The position numbers and the translations under genes were made by a program. From the NCBI RefSeq assembly GCF_017298635.1, contig NZ_CP071182.1, positions 1-64,000 of the forward strand: a stretch of DNA of 64,000 nt. Direction: 5' to 3'. The stretch's first letter is position 1. Each line of letters starts with the position of its first letter. Origin of the DNA: Paenalicyclobacillus mengziensis (lineage in GTDB: Bacteria; Bacillota; Bacilli; Alicyclobacillales; Alicyclobacillaceae). Below are positions 8,347 through 16,614 of this stretch, one piece after another. The notes beneath the pieces are model-generated. The model had not been told where the DNA came from. It worked only from the letters and a program-made list of their open reading frames with translations, and did not search any database.

Positions 8347-9063
8347 TTATTTTTGCTGCCGCAGGATATACCGTCGCCCAGACTCACAAATCGCAGTGTA
8401 CACAGCCGTGGCGAGTCGCTCTCCAAACTCCGTAGCAAGCCCTGTGTACTCGATGGGGCACTCCCTTTGATATCCGGGGGTTTGTGTAGCCCCGACGACC
8501 ACAGCATCTGTCGTTGTACCCGTTGCGATTCGCCCGTCAACACAAGTCACTGCGAGATCGGAAAGCGCCGCAGCCTTTGCCTCAGTTACTGTGATCACCG
8601 ATTCAACGAATGCTTCTTCAGTCATGTATCCATCAACGATAGCAATCGTATTAATCGTGCCGGGCTCCCAAGACTTGAGGTATTCGGAGCCAACACGGGC
8701 TGCATTCGAAAATCCGGCTGTAACACATACTAAAATACTCCACTGTGCCCCTTGCACTTCCGCCCATCCAGCATCGTCGAGACGCGCAGCCGTCATGAGA
8801 GCTGCTGCATCATTCTCCTGAATCCCCAACTTAGACAGCCGGAGAGACAGGTCAAGTTTCGGGGCTTCGCAGTGATACGTCCTTGGAACTTTGAAGTTCA
8901 CGATATCATACAGATTGTTCATACCTCCGCCGTGGATGGCTGAACTGATGGTGCGTAATCTGCTATCGGATTTGATATGAATCAGCCGGCTATTTTGTAC
9001 CCAACGAACACCACGATTTGCCCAGAACAGCTTAGATTGCTGAGGGTCTTTGACACAAAACAT
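8347..9063 (-). CDS. cbiZ: Adenosylcobinamide amidohydrolase CbiZ
   Basis: A 239-residue CbiZ-family hydrolase. It cleaves the aminopropanol amide of adenosylcobinamide (in some bacteria also of pseudocobalamin), releasing adenosylcobyric acid that CbiB can re-use. Recognisable stretches are RTISSAIHGGGM, TAARLDDAGWAEVQ, VCVTAGFSNAARVG, NTIAIVDGYMTEEAF, and TTTDAVVVGATQ, in the order typical of the family. The ATG at 9063 is used: the pduO stop is at 9068 and GGAG lies upstream; the frame to 9183 would run into pduO. CbiZ beside btuFCD is a known salvage arrangement. Confidence 0.88.
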   Translation of the reverse strand: MFCVKDPQQSKLFWANRGVRWVQNSRLIHIKSDSRLRTISSAIHGGGMNNLYDIVNFKVPRTYHCEAPKLDLSLRLSKLGIQENDAAALMTAARLDDAGWAEVQGAQWSILVCVTAGFSNAARVGSEYLKSWEPGTINTIAIVDGYMTEEAFVESVITVTEAKAAALSDLAVTCVDGRIATGTTTDAVVVGATQTPGYQRECPIEYTGLATEFGERLATAVYTAICESGRRYILRQQK

Positions 9064-9067
9064 CCGA

Positions 9068-9667
9068 TTACAACTCCGTAGTGGTGCTTGAATCGTTTTT
9101 TCCTTCTCGGAAAACTTCTGCACTATTCTCATAAAGGATATCTTTTTGTTTGCGTCTCGCATTGACGGCTCGCGCGAGCACAAAGAGCAAATCAGAGAGA
9201 CGATTCAGGTATTTAAGCGTTGGTTCGAAGATATTTTCGACCTGCATCAGTGCGACCACTTGCCGCTCAGCTCGCCGGACAACCGTACAGGAAACATGAA
9301 GCGTTGCCGCCGCTTTATCACCGCCGCGTAAGATGAATTTTGTAACCTTGTCTGCCTCCTCCTTATACTCGTCAATGAAAGGTTCGAGTTCTCCCGCTGC
9401 CTCTTCCTTCGTCCGAAATGTGTACTTGGCGCTAGGAACCGCAGCCAAGTCAGCTCCAACATCCCACAAGGTTTGCTGAACCTGATAGAGCAAATGGATG
9501 ATATCGGCATCCTTAGACTCATTCAACTCACTGATTGCCATGCCAATAAATGCCCCTGCCTCGTCCACTGTTCCATAGGCTTCAATGCGCAAGTCATGCT
9601 TGAACCGTCGTTCACCGCCGATCAGTGCCGTTTTCCCTTTGTCTCCACCTCGTGTATAAACTCTCAT
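9068..9667 (-). CDS. pduO: PduO-type cob(I)alamin adenosyltransferase
   Basis: A 199-residue ATP:corrinoid adenosyltransferase that puts the 5'-deoxyadenosyl group on reduced corrinoids. The N-terminal MRVYTRGGDKGKTALIGG is the ATP-binding signature; AYGTVDEAGAFIG follows, and the helical C-terminal part carries LRGGDKAAATLHVSCTVVRRAER and YLNRLSDLLFVLAR, standard for PduO. The ATG at 9667 follows GAGGAGG at about eleven bases; a start at 9694 would precede that site. It is four bases upstream of cbiZ and about 105 bp downstream of the NCS1 permease. Confidence 0.93.
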   Translation of the reverse strand: MRVYTRGGDKGKTALIGGERRFKHDLRIEAYGTVDEAGAFIGMAISELNESKDADIIHLLYQVQQTLWDVGADLAAVPSAKYTFRTKEEAAGELEPFIDEYKEEADKVTKFILRGGDKAAATLHVSCTVVRRAERQVVALMQVENIFEPTLKYLNRLSDLLFVLARAVNARRKQKDILYENSAEVFREGKNDSSTTTEL

Positions 9668-9772
9668 GACTTTGTATCCTCCTCGTTTCCCCAATAGTGT
9701 TATCGAGTATCGTTACTTCTTTGACCGAAAGTAGAAGTGGTTTTAGGTCCGTTTGCACGAAGCAAGTACTCC

Positions 9773-11203
9773 CTATTTGTCGATCACATCCATGTTCTCG
9801 TTTCTGGGTTCATTGATAGAAGTGTATTTCGTATGACCACCCAACCAGCGTTCTCCACCACTCTGCAGTGATATACCGACAAAAAAAGCCACGATGATCC
9901 CCAAATTACTCGTTGCAAATACTCCTTTCGCTAGCGGACCGGTATAAATGGATGTCGTTGTGAGAAGTAGTCCGGTAACAACACTGATCGCCCAGCTTGC
10001 AACGGCACACCAGTGAATGGGTCTCTGAACTTCGGTTCGCTGCAAGAAACCACGAGCAAATCTTTGTCTGAACCCCCCACCAAGAAATACACCTGACCAT
10101 GCTGCCAGGCTGACACCCATCAATGTCAGAAAAGATTCAAATGGAGAGAAAAAGTTTTTGCGGACAAAAATCACGAATACTGTAACGGCAATCGTAATGA
10201 CGGCATCGATCCAAATGGTTTTCTTTCGTGGCAATCGAATACCTATCCCCATTAAATTTAGGCCAGATGAATATAAGCTCAAATTTGCCTCAGCTATCAA
10301 TCCACCGATGACGGTAACAAGGTACAATGGCTCCATCCATCCCGGCAATGTATTGCCAATTGTCATGATGGGATTGGATGATGCTGCTAAATTAGCAATG
10401 TGATCCGTGATTAAAATACCGGTAAACATTAAAACAAACAGTGGTATCGCGCCTCCCGAGGTAACAGCCCATATCAAACGTCCCGTTTTTGTACGGTGAG
10501 AAACATAGCGGCTATAATCTGCAGCAGCAGGGGCCCAGCTGATTCCAGTTCCTGCAACAATAATAGAAACTGCAGGAAAAAATCCAGTGACCCAATGTCC
10601 AGGAGACACCAAGATCGCTCCTGTCCATGTCGCATGGTGCAAAAGAAGAACGATAACCAACAAAGTTAATGCACCGAATGCCCATGAAGCTACTTTTTGG
10701 ATAAAGACTAATGTTGTATACCCGAACAAACTGAATGAGACTACCAAGCCAGCAAATACCGCGACACTGATGATACCGATTACCAAACTAGTCGGAACGC
10801 GAAAAATAATTGAAATCAACGCTTGCAGTGTCAGAGAACCTGTGATTACCATCACCGATTCCCAGCCAAGTAGGTTAATCCAATTCACCACACCCGGTCC
10901 CCAATTCCCACGATATCCAAAAATTCTTTTGGATAACACAAACATTGGCTCGCCCCCGTCTCGTCCAGAGACGCTTAGAACTCCCACGAGAACGAAAGAC
11001 AAAGACCCAATTGCTGCAGCTAGGATAGATTGTAAAAAACTCAGCTGAAATCCAACAATAATCGCACCGTATAAAATGCCCAAAATACCGATATTAGCTC
11101 CAAACCAAAGCCAAAATAAGTCACGCGGTGTAGCCGTCCTTTCGTCGTCCGGAATCATATTTACGCCGTTCAGTTCTGATTTCCAAAGCTGCTCCCAATC
11201 CAA
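9773..11203 (-). CDS. NCS1-family permease, candidate alpha-ribazole or benzimidazole importer
   Basis: A 476-residue membrane protein with about twelve hydrophobic segments, of the nucleobase:cation symporter-1 family (cytosine, uracil, allantoin, thiamine carriers). The early GANIGILGILYGAIIVGFQL and the later AGTGISWAPAAADYSRYV are family-like stretches. The TTG start at 11203 follows GAGGAG. It lies 65 bp after the cblS-like gene under the same B12 riboswitch and is followed by pduO and cbiZ. The family call is solid. The substrate is inference: in other Firmicutes the partner of cblS is the unrelated transporter CblT, so here an NCS1 carrier could supply alpha-ribazole or its benzimidazole base. 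Confidence 0.85.
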   Translation of the reverse strand: MDWEQLWKSELNGVNMIPDDERTATPRDLFWLWFGANIGILGILYGAIIVGFQLSFLQSILAAAIGSLSFVLVGVLSVSGRDGGEPMFVLSKRIFGYRGNWGPGVVNWINLLGWESVMVITGSLTLQALISIIFRVPTSLVIGIISVAVFAGLVVSFSLFGYTTLVFIQKVASWAFGALTLLVIVLLLHHATWTGAILVSPGHWVTGFFPAVSIIVAGTGISWAPAAADYSRYVSHRTKTGRLIWAVTSGGAIPLFVLMFTGILITDHIANLAASSNPIMTIGNTLPGWMEPLYLVTVIGGLIAEANLSLYSSGLNLMGIGIRLPRKKTIWIDAVITIAVTVFVIFVRKNFFSPFESFLTLMGVSLAAWSGVFLGGGFRQRFARGFLQRTEVQRPIHWCAVASWAISVVTGLLLTTTSIYTGPLAKGVFATSNLGIIVAFFVGISLQSGGERWLGGHTKYTSINEPRNENMDVIDK

Positions 11204-11268
11204 GTCTGCTCCTCAACTCCCGTCTTTTTGTAGCCCGATTAGTTTATCGTGAATCTGGTTGAAAACCC

Positions 11269-12078
11269 TCACTTACCTTTGAGTTGGCCAATCACGGTCA
11301 GGGGCGTTTCAATTTTCTCAGACAAGTGGTCAATATCAGTACCGCGCCAGGAAAACACGACACAAGTGCTTGGACCTCCGGACGTTTGAAGTGAAATGCT
11401 CACGTCATTCTCCAACTGTATTTGCAGTTTGGCTGAGCGGGCCAACTCCTGTGTCTCGTACAAGATGCCTTTTGACCCCACAGGAATCATGTCGATGACG
11501 CCTGTATCTGCCCGAAGAACCTCAAGATCTCTAAAAGAAATAAGTTCCCGATCAGTCGGTGTGACCTCATGATGCGGGGCACTTTTTGGAAGCCCACCTA
11601 CAATGAGGAGGTCTCCTGGTCTCGAATCATTCCCTTGGAGCCGGGAACTTTTTACAACACCAACCACCGTTATACCAACACCAGTTTGCGCGACTGGTAC
11701 ATTCTCTTCCGTACTGCCATTAAAGTGAACGGCGTCCTCTAGCCCCAATGTGTCCGCAATACGACGGATTTCTGTAAGAATCGCTTTCCCATACGGTTCT
11801 TGCTCTACGCTTAGATTGTCGATGATGAGAAAGGGCAGCGCGCCCACAGACAGGATCTCCATGAGTGGAACTCGAAGAGCAAAATATCCTACTGTCTCAG
11901 GGGAAGCTTGAACGAAATCAAGAGGTTTAGATCCAATACCTCCCAGAGAATCATTGGCAATAACCAAGAAGTGTTCCTCATCTACTCGAAGGCAAGTTAA
12001 ATCACGATGACGGATTAAATAGTTGCTTACACTCTGGTGCTGTTGTAACCGCTGATAGAAATCGCTCCATTCTGCCAC
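11269..12078 (-). CDS. cblS: AIR-synthase/ThiL-like kinase, probable alpha-ribazole kinase CblS
   Basis: A PurM/ThiL-like ATP-binding protein of about 269 residues. ANDSLGGIGSKPLD is the AIR-synthase-type N-terminal motif and GSTEENVPVAQTGVGITVVG the central one; GDLLIVGGLPKSAP begins the second half. CblS phosphorylates alpha-ribazole to the phosphate used by CobS, bypassing CobT; the B12 riboswitch and cobalamin neighbours support that role over ThiL. The frame is open to 12303, but that reading would cover the riboswitch and its terminator. The GTG at 12078 has GGAAGGTGGG six bases upstream and is preferred; an ATG at 12105 is the alternative. cobT is absent from the window. Confidence 0.78.
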   Translation of the reverse strand: MAEWSDFYQRLQQHQSVSNYLIRHRDLTCLRVDEEHFLVIANDSLGGIGSKPLDFVQASPETVGYFALRVPLMEILSVGALPFLIIDNLSVEQEPYGKAILTEIRRIADTLGLEDAVHFNGSTEENVPVAQTGVGITVVGVVKSSRLQGNDSRPGDLLIVGGLPKSAPHHEVTPTDRELISFRDLEVLRADTGVIDMIPVGSKGILYETQELARSAKLQIQLENDVSISLQTSGGPSTCVVFSWRGTDIDHLSEKIETPLTVIGQLKGK

Positions 12079-12162
12079 AGCAGACCCACCTTCCGAGGAC
12101 AACATTTTCTCTGACTTTGGAGAAACCAATAAAACAAAGCTAGACACAGACCGACATGAAAT

Positions 12163-12190
12163 CAAAAAAACTCCTCGCATGAGGAGTTTA
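12163..12190 (-). terminator. Intrinsic terminator of riboswitch 2
   Basis: On the minus strand AAACTCCTC and GAGGAGTTT form a nine-pair stem with a four-base loop, followed directly by a run of T. It lies between the second B12 aptamer and the cblS-like gene, so it is the likely off-switch, and it excludes any start codon upstream of it. Confidence 0.9.
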
Positions 12191-12249
12191 CGTGGATCGG
12201 GGTATAAAGCCGCCCAACACCCCCTATCGACCGTAGGTACATGGTGTAT

Positions 12250-12418
12250 CTCGAAAGGCAGGTCTCCTGGCTCGAGGTCATTGTCATTGGTTCCCCTTCC
12301 CAAACGCGAAAGCGTTCAGTGGCTTGGAACCTGACTCCCCCATACAGTGGCGGGACCGCACCGGACTTGCACCGGTTTCCCTATTTTGTCCACTTCTCAG
12401 TGAACACCTTTCCTGACT
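12250..12418 (-). promoter_or_regulatory. Cobalamin riboswitch 2 (upstream of cblS-NCS1-pduO-cbiZ)
   Basis: The complement holds GGTCCCGCCACTGTAT (B12 box), GGGAAACCGGTGCAAGTCC just upstream, and CCAGGAGACCTGCC at the 3' end. It is strongly similar to riboswitch 1 in the conserved core and different in the variable arm (CGCTTTCGCG here). It controls the unit that supplies the lower ligand and adenosylates corrinoids. Confidence 0.95.
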
Positions 12419-12428
12419 ATGAAGTTGT

Positions 12429-12457
12429 CTATCAGAACACTTCCATCGTAATCGCAA
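12429..12457 (-). promoter_or_regulatory. Possible promoter of riboswitch 2 transcript
   Basis: TTGCGA and TGATAG stand 17 bp apart on the minus strand, ending just before the aptamer. The hexamers are imperfect, so this is a position-supported guess. Confidence 0.4.
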
Positions 12458-12548
12458 CAGATGCCCCTGTCTAGTGCTGAGGAAACTCTAAGGATATGAA
12501 CACCAATTGTCCTTTCTACGCAGAGTGGTGTTAGGTTGTAATACTGTC

Positions 12549-12785
12549 TCAAGATATGTCTATTTCTACAACAGATCCATTCGGTACAATCGGTGGAAAA
12601 TCATCTATTCTCGTGATGACGTGCGTAGATTTAATGGAAGTTGTTCTGGTCATCATCGTAAGTAAACGAATCACGCTTCCGTGCGTAACCAGTAAAATAC
12701 GCTCCTCAGAATACTGTTTTGTGAGCCTCCTTAGTCCTGCGTCCAGGCGCTCTCAGAACCCCAGACCCATCAAGGGAAGCTCATT
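12549..12785 (-). pseudogene. Histidine phosphatase remnant (CobC-like C-terminus)
   Basis: The complement reads ERLDAGLRRLTKQYSEE, then ILLVTHGSVIRLL, and ends after about 50 more residues at a TGA at 12549. VTHG-x-V-I-R is the second catalytic histidine motif of histidine phosphatases. Nothing of the N-terminal RHG half is present: an in-frame TGA occurs at the upstream edge and the sequence then abuts an IS1182-type transposase fragment. It is thus a truncated gene. Its place directly upstream of the B12-riboswitch unit suggests a lost second alpha-ribazole phosphatase, but the original substrate is unknown. Confidence 0.75.
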
Positions 12786-12789
12786 CTGG

Positions 12790-12925
12790 AGGCGCCATGA
12801 TGTGCGTCTTGTATCCATCTGTTTTCGCACTGGTTGTCTTATGACCATGGCGCATCTCTTCGTCAACTACTGAAATCACGCGGTCCTTTGCTACCTTTTG
12901 TGCAATACGCACAGTCTCATATATT
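12790..12925 (-). pseudogene. IS1182-family transposase fragment
   Basis: About 44 codons read VRIAQKVAKDRVISVVDEEM and HGHKTTSAKTDGYKTH, nearly the same as the middle of the intact transposase at 13316-14710 but with several synonymous and a few amino-acid changes. It is a remnant of another copy, joined at its downstream end to the broken histidine phosphatase. Confidence 0.85.
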
Positions 12926-13158
12926 GAACGACAGATATAGAGGTCGTGCCTGTAGCCAATGGCTCGAGACTGCGGACGTGGTACCTATCCAGCCCCTTGT
13001 CATGATGCTGTGATCCGTAATTTCGAAAATCATTGGAGAGGCAGCCAAGCGACTGTCTAATTCAACCGATCGATCAAGTTGGACATAGATCAGTCCTCCA
13101 ATTCAATCTTATCCATGCAGGTGATAACCTCGTCCCAGGTAATATCCTCATCTTCTAG

Positions 13159-14798
13159 GGGTCCTGTGATAAACGTTCTTGATTCCTCTGTTCTAGCTTT
13201 TGGGGAGTTTTTAATTTCCTAAATGTGGGGTTTTATGGTGGGGTTGAGCACTCTATTCAGTGTTCGGGGTCATTTTTAGCCCACCTCCGTGTGGTTTTTG
13301 CTTCCTTTGGCGTTTTTAGGCGCACTTCTCCCGTTGTCGTGGTGATGACTCTCGTAAGGCGGCTACTCGAGCCAGTTCATTAATGTTGTGGCCCGTCGCA
13401 CACATCCGCTCTTGAAACTCTGTCTTGCGTTTCCCGAAATAGCGGGCTTCTCGTCCGCCGTGGCGTACCATATTTTCGTTGACGTGTTCAACCCGACTCC
13501 GTTCTCGGTAGTGCTCTGTCCATTCGGACGTCCTCTGTTTTGCCCGCTTCTCTTGTACCTGTTTCTCGTCAGCCCGAACCCGAATCGAGCGCGGCCCCTT
13601 GCCATTCACACACTGGGCACGCAGAGGGCACTCTTGGCATTTGGCTTCGTCCATGAACACGACCTGCTTTGGCTTCATATTCGGTCTTGGTTTCTTCGGA
13701 ACATACGATATCGTGTGTCCCGCCGGGCATGTTACCGTATGGGCATCCGTGTCAATCACGAAGTCGGATTTGCTGAAATGTCCTGCTTTATTTACGGCTG
13801 GTGGAACTGGAGCCACCACAGACGTCTCTTTGGATACTTCCCGAACCCTTTCCTGCACAGCTTCGCTCCCGTAGGCGGTATCTCCCATCATTTGTTTGGG
13901 AGCTGCGCCCGTGAGATAAGTGCGCTCCGCCACCAACTCGCCGGCCACATCTCCGTCGGGAACGTTGGCTCCCGTGACCACTACTGAGGTGACCAGCCGA
14001 GGTTGATCAGATGTCACATTTGGCGTCATGAGGTGGGTCTTGTATCCATCCGTTTTCGCGCTTGTCGTCTTGTGGCCATGACGCATCTCTTCGTCGACCA
14101 CGGAGATGATACGGTCTTTCGCTACCCTTTGTGCAATACGTACTGTCCCGTCTGGCAAAGTCTCAATGTCCTGTCCTGTGACGGCGCAAAGAAGGTCCAG
14201 TTTCTGTTTCAACTCTTCCGACAGACCAGGTTGATCCTTGAGTGCTGTAGTCAGAGTGCGTGAATCCGTCACCAGGTCCTCGTCATCAGCCAGCAATCCT
14301 GCCGTTGCCGCTCCAAGCAGAGACTGCTTCAATATGGCTCTGTCCAAATCGTTCACGAGTGCTCGCGCACGGAACTTGCACAGGGTAGAGCGATCACAGG
14401 AGACTTCTGGCGTACGACTCACACCGAGGGCATACTTCACGCGGTCATCGAACATAGCAGCTTCAATCGCTTGTCCGTCACTCCAGCCCTCACGTGTCTG
14501 GATAATCATCAACACTGTCATATATGTAGGGGGAACCGAAGGCCTGCCAATCTCAGAATACATGTGTGCAAACATGCTATCCCGCAGATTCTCATCTGCC
14601 CAAGCTCTGATACGATACCAAAATGACTTCTTCGGGATCTTTTCATACCAGCCATCGGTATCGGCAAACGACAATTGGCGAACATGTTCACGCAACATCC
14701 GAAACACCACACCCGAGCCTTCGACTTATGATGATTATACCATTTATAGAATATATTAACTAACGATCGAGGAAGCTTCGCACTTTTTCACAGGACCC
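13159..14798. mobile_element. IS1182-family insertion sequence, complete with target duplication
   Basis: The element is 1,640 bp. Its ends are an 11-bp perfect inverted repeat, GGGTCCTGTGA at 13159-13169 and TCACAGGACCC at 14788-14798, flanked by CTAG at 13155-13158 and 14799-14802. It carries one intact transposase gene on the minus strand. Removing the element and one CTAG restores continuous similarity to the antitoxin at 24747-25160, which proves the boundaries. The clean ends suggest a recent insertion. Confidence 0.93.
13316..14710 (-). CDS. IS1182-family transposase
   Basis: A 464-residue DDE transposase. The N-terminal region has the DUF772-like stretch RPSVPPTYMTVLMIIQTREG; the DDE core includes TDSRTLTTAL, MMGDTAYGSEAVQER and the acidic HYRERSRVEHVNENM. 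A cysteine cluster CQECPLRAQC lies near residue 370. The frame is intact from a GTG at 14710, with an ATG four codons later as alternative. It mediates cut-and-paste movement of the surrounding element. Confidence 0.93.
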   Translation of the reverse strand: MVFRMLREHVRQLSFADTDGWYEKIPKKSFWYRIRAWADENLRDSMFAHMYSEIGRPSVPPTYMTVLMIIQTREGWSDGQAIEAAMFDDRVKYALGVSRTPEVSCDRSTLCKFRARALVNDLDRAILKQSLLGAATAGLLADDEDLVTDSRTLTTALKDQPGLSEELKQKLDLLCAVTGQDIETLPDGTVRIAQRVAKDRIISVVDEEMRHGHKTTSAKTDGYKTHLMTPNVTSDQPRLVTSVVVTGANVPDGDVAGELVAERTYLTGAAPKQMMGDTAYGSEAVQERVREVSKETSVVAPVPPAVNKAGHFSKSDFVIDTDAHTVTCPAGHTISYVPKKPRPNMKPKQVVFMDEAKCQECPLRAQCVNGKGPRSIRVRADEKQVQEKRAKQRTSEWTEHYRERSRVEHVNENMVRHGGREARYFGKRKTEFQERMCATGHNINELARVAALRESSPRQREKCA

Positions 14799-14970
14799 CT
14801 AGAACGTGATATAGACAAATCCCCGATATCGCCTTTGCGCTGCAGTGTAACTTCGAGCATATAGAGGTCAACGGCTTGTTCCGTTTTTTCCACAGCCAGG
14901 GATACACCCACTTTCAAACCCTCGTTTTCTCAGTGTATGACCATCAGATTCAACGCGGATTCGCCTACTC

Positions 14971-15492
14971 TCACGCTTCCCCGTCATCTTCAACTTCATC
15001 GTCCTCTTCGTCAAACCACGGGTACTGACTCAACGCATCGCCGTAGGACAACACAAGCCTGGGGTATTTCGCGCCCAATTCGGGGGTGGCTTCTCCCATC
15101 CTTTGCACAATAAACCGCCACTCGTCACCATAATCAAAGAGGAAGAGCAACTTCTTCTTATTTACATCGAATGCCGTTTCTACCGCCGTCTGTTTGACAC
15201 TCTTTGCCGACGTATCCAGCCAAGGGTCTGCGGCCATATCGGGATCGTCCTTAAATAATTCGTACCTCTCCTTCGCACCTGGCCAACTTCTCAGATTGTC
15301 ATAGAAGCCATACATATGGTCGTTCACAAAGCTAAAGCTGTCCAGGATGGCAAGCGCCAAGTCATTCAGTGACTGGTTTGCCAGGATTTCAATCACGCGG
15401 TACGGATAACCACGAACGTGAGCTTGCCAATCACTCTGTGTCACTTTGAACTTAAGAACGGTTGTACCCTTCGCTGCCTTCATTTGCTTCAT
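14971..15492 (-). CDS. pRiA4b ORF-3-like protein
   Basis: A 173-residue protein of the pRiA4b ORF-3-like family, whose function is unknown. Typical stretches are YRVIEILANQSLNDLALAIL, NDHMYGFYDNL, LLFLFDYGDEWRFIVQ and PRLVLSYGDALSQYP, with an acidic tail. The ATG at 15492 follows GAGGTG; the one at 15501 precedes it. Members of this family are common in accessory regions. It is one of the few intact genes in this stretch. Confidence 0.85.
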   Translation of the reverse strand: MKQMKAAKGTTVLKFKVTQSDWQAHVRGYPYRVIEILANQSLNDLALAILDSFSFVNDHMYGFYDNLRSWPGAKERYELFKDDPDMAADPWLDTSAKSVKQTAVETAFDVNKKKLLFLFDYGDEWRFIVQRMGEATPELGAKYPRLVLSYGDALSQYPWFDEEDDEVEDDGEA

Positions 15493-15680
15493 ACAGTTCA
15501 CCTCATTTACTCAGATTACCAGGTCGTTTCCAAAGGGTTAGTCGGACGTATTCGTGTCGTCAATTGTTTCGAATGCGGCGACCAATCCTTCGCTGCGGTG
15601 CAATTTGAAAAACGCAACATACTTACGCACACCGGCACTGTCTGCAGGTATTTTTTTCATGACGGTTTTGTGCCGCTTTA

Positions 15681-16614
15681 TCAGGTATTTTTTAAGGTCT
15701 GCTTTACAGGTCCCACGGTTGGTGCAGGCAGCAAGGTGGTAAACGTGTTTCCTGCAGACTGTGCACTTTCTGTCCCATCCCCCGCAACCGCCGTGACCGT
15801 TACCGTATAGTTGCTGTCTGGTTGCTCCTTCGTAAATGTGTACGAGGACTGAACGTTGAACCAACCTTGGTGCCGTTCAGATATGAGTTGTAGGTACTGG
15901 CCCCGTCCACGCTTCCCCAGGTAGTGGTGCATCCTGAGGAACTCAAGTTCGAGTTCGACAGACCTGTTAGCGCAGGGAATGTTGTATTCGGAGTCAGGGA
16001 GATGGACTCTACCGAATAGTTAAAACCCTGCATACGAAATGATAATGCCGTCTGGAACGTGTTCAATGCTCGACTCAACCGTCTTTGCATTGCCTCCGTT
16101 TTCCTTCAACGTTGCTTCAATCTGCCCCTGCTCGATACCCGATGGATTGCTAATTTCTCAGAATTTTCTAAGTGCGCTTGCGGGTAAAAAGGGGTGGCCA
16201 TGTCCCGTCATTGATGTTTGCAGGTGGTGGTGTCTGCGTCCAGGAGGTTGCGACAGGTGATCCTTCGAGCGTAATCACCTCCGTACCTCCAGACTGACTC
16301 GGTGGTGTAATGCGTCCATTCTCCGGAAATGAGCCTGATGCCGTCTCCGTAATCGGTGTAAAGTCGCCCGGTGCCTCCACCTTCACGGTGACATCGTCAC
16401 CTGGGTTGATGACGAGTGATGACAGATCATAGCTCCCATCTTTGTTCTGCAGTTGGACCGACAGGTCACCATTGTTGAGCGTGCCGTTCGCTGTCAGGTT
16501 AGCTGGCGCTGGCGATCCGTTGACCGTGATGGAGTCGACCTTGACGGAGTGTTCCGCAGCAGCGCTCACTGTTACCCCCTGTTTGACCAGTTGGAGCGCA
16601 ATGTCTGCCTTCAA
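15681..16614 (-). pseudogene. Broken paralogue of the large surface protein at 26056-29508
   Basis: Three frames are needed to read it. 16168-16614 gives a domain ending VITLEGSPVATSW and DGTWP, matching the middle of the intact surface protein (VIDLVGTPATAAF ... NGTWP). About 15830-16000 gives WGSVDGASTYNSYLNGTKVG, and after a frameshift SNYTVTVTAVAGDGTESAQS, together a fibronectin-III-like module matching WNAVHGASAYNVYVNGTKVA in the intact protein. The signal peptide, Ig-like repeats and C-terminal domains are gone. Downstream, 15538-15660 holds a 40-codon frame beginning MKKIPADSAGVRKYV of unknown meaning. Confidence 0.75.

Larger units (their letters stand above)
13057..14945 (-). pseudogene. 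Second toxin-antitoxin copy, destroyed by IS1182 insertion
   Basis: 13090-13158 and 14803-14945 together match the antitoxin gene at 24747-25160 almost base for base, and 13057-13086 matches the first codons of the adjacent toxin before a stop codon (MSNLIDRLN then TAG). The antitoxin is cut exactly at CTAG by the IS element at 13159-14798. The N-terminal part has lost further sequence compared with the intact copy and carries changes such as a TGA in place of the tryptophan codon after MVIH. Neither gene can be functional. Confidence 0.85.

Noticed and set aside
12079-12303. N-terminal extension of the cblS-like gene to 12303
   Set aside because: It would translate through the riboswitch 3' end and its terminator.
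13388-13987. A 199-codon plus-strand frame inside the IS1182 element
   Set aside because: Antisense to the intact transposase; composition is typical of a shadow frame.
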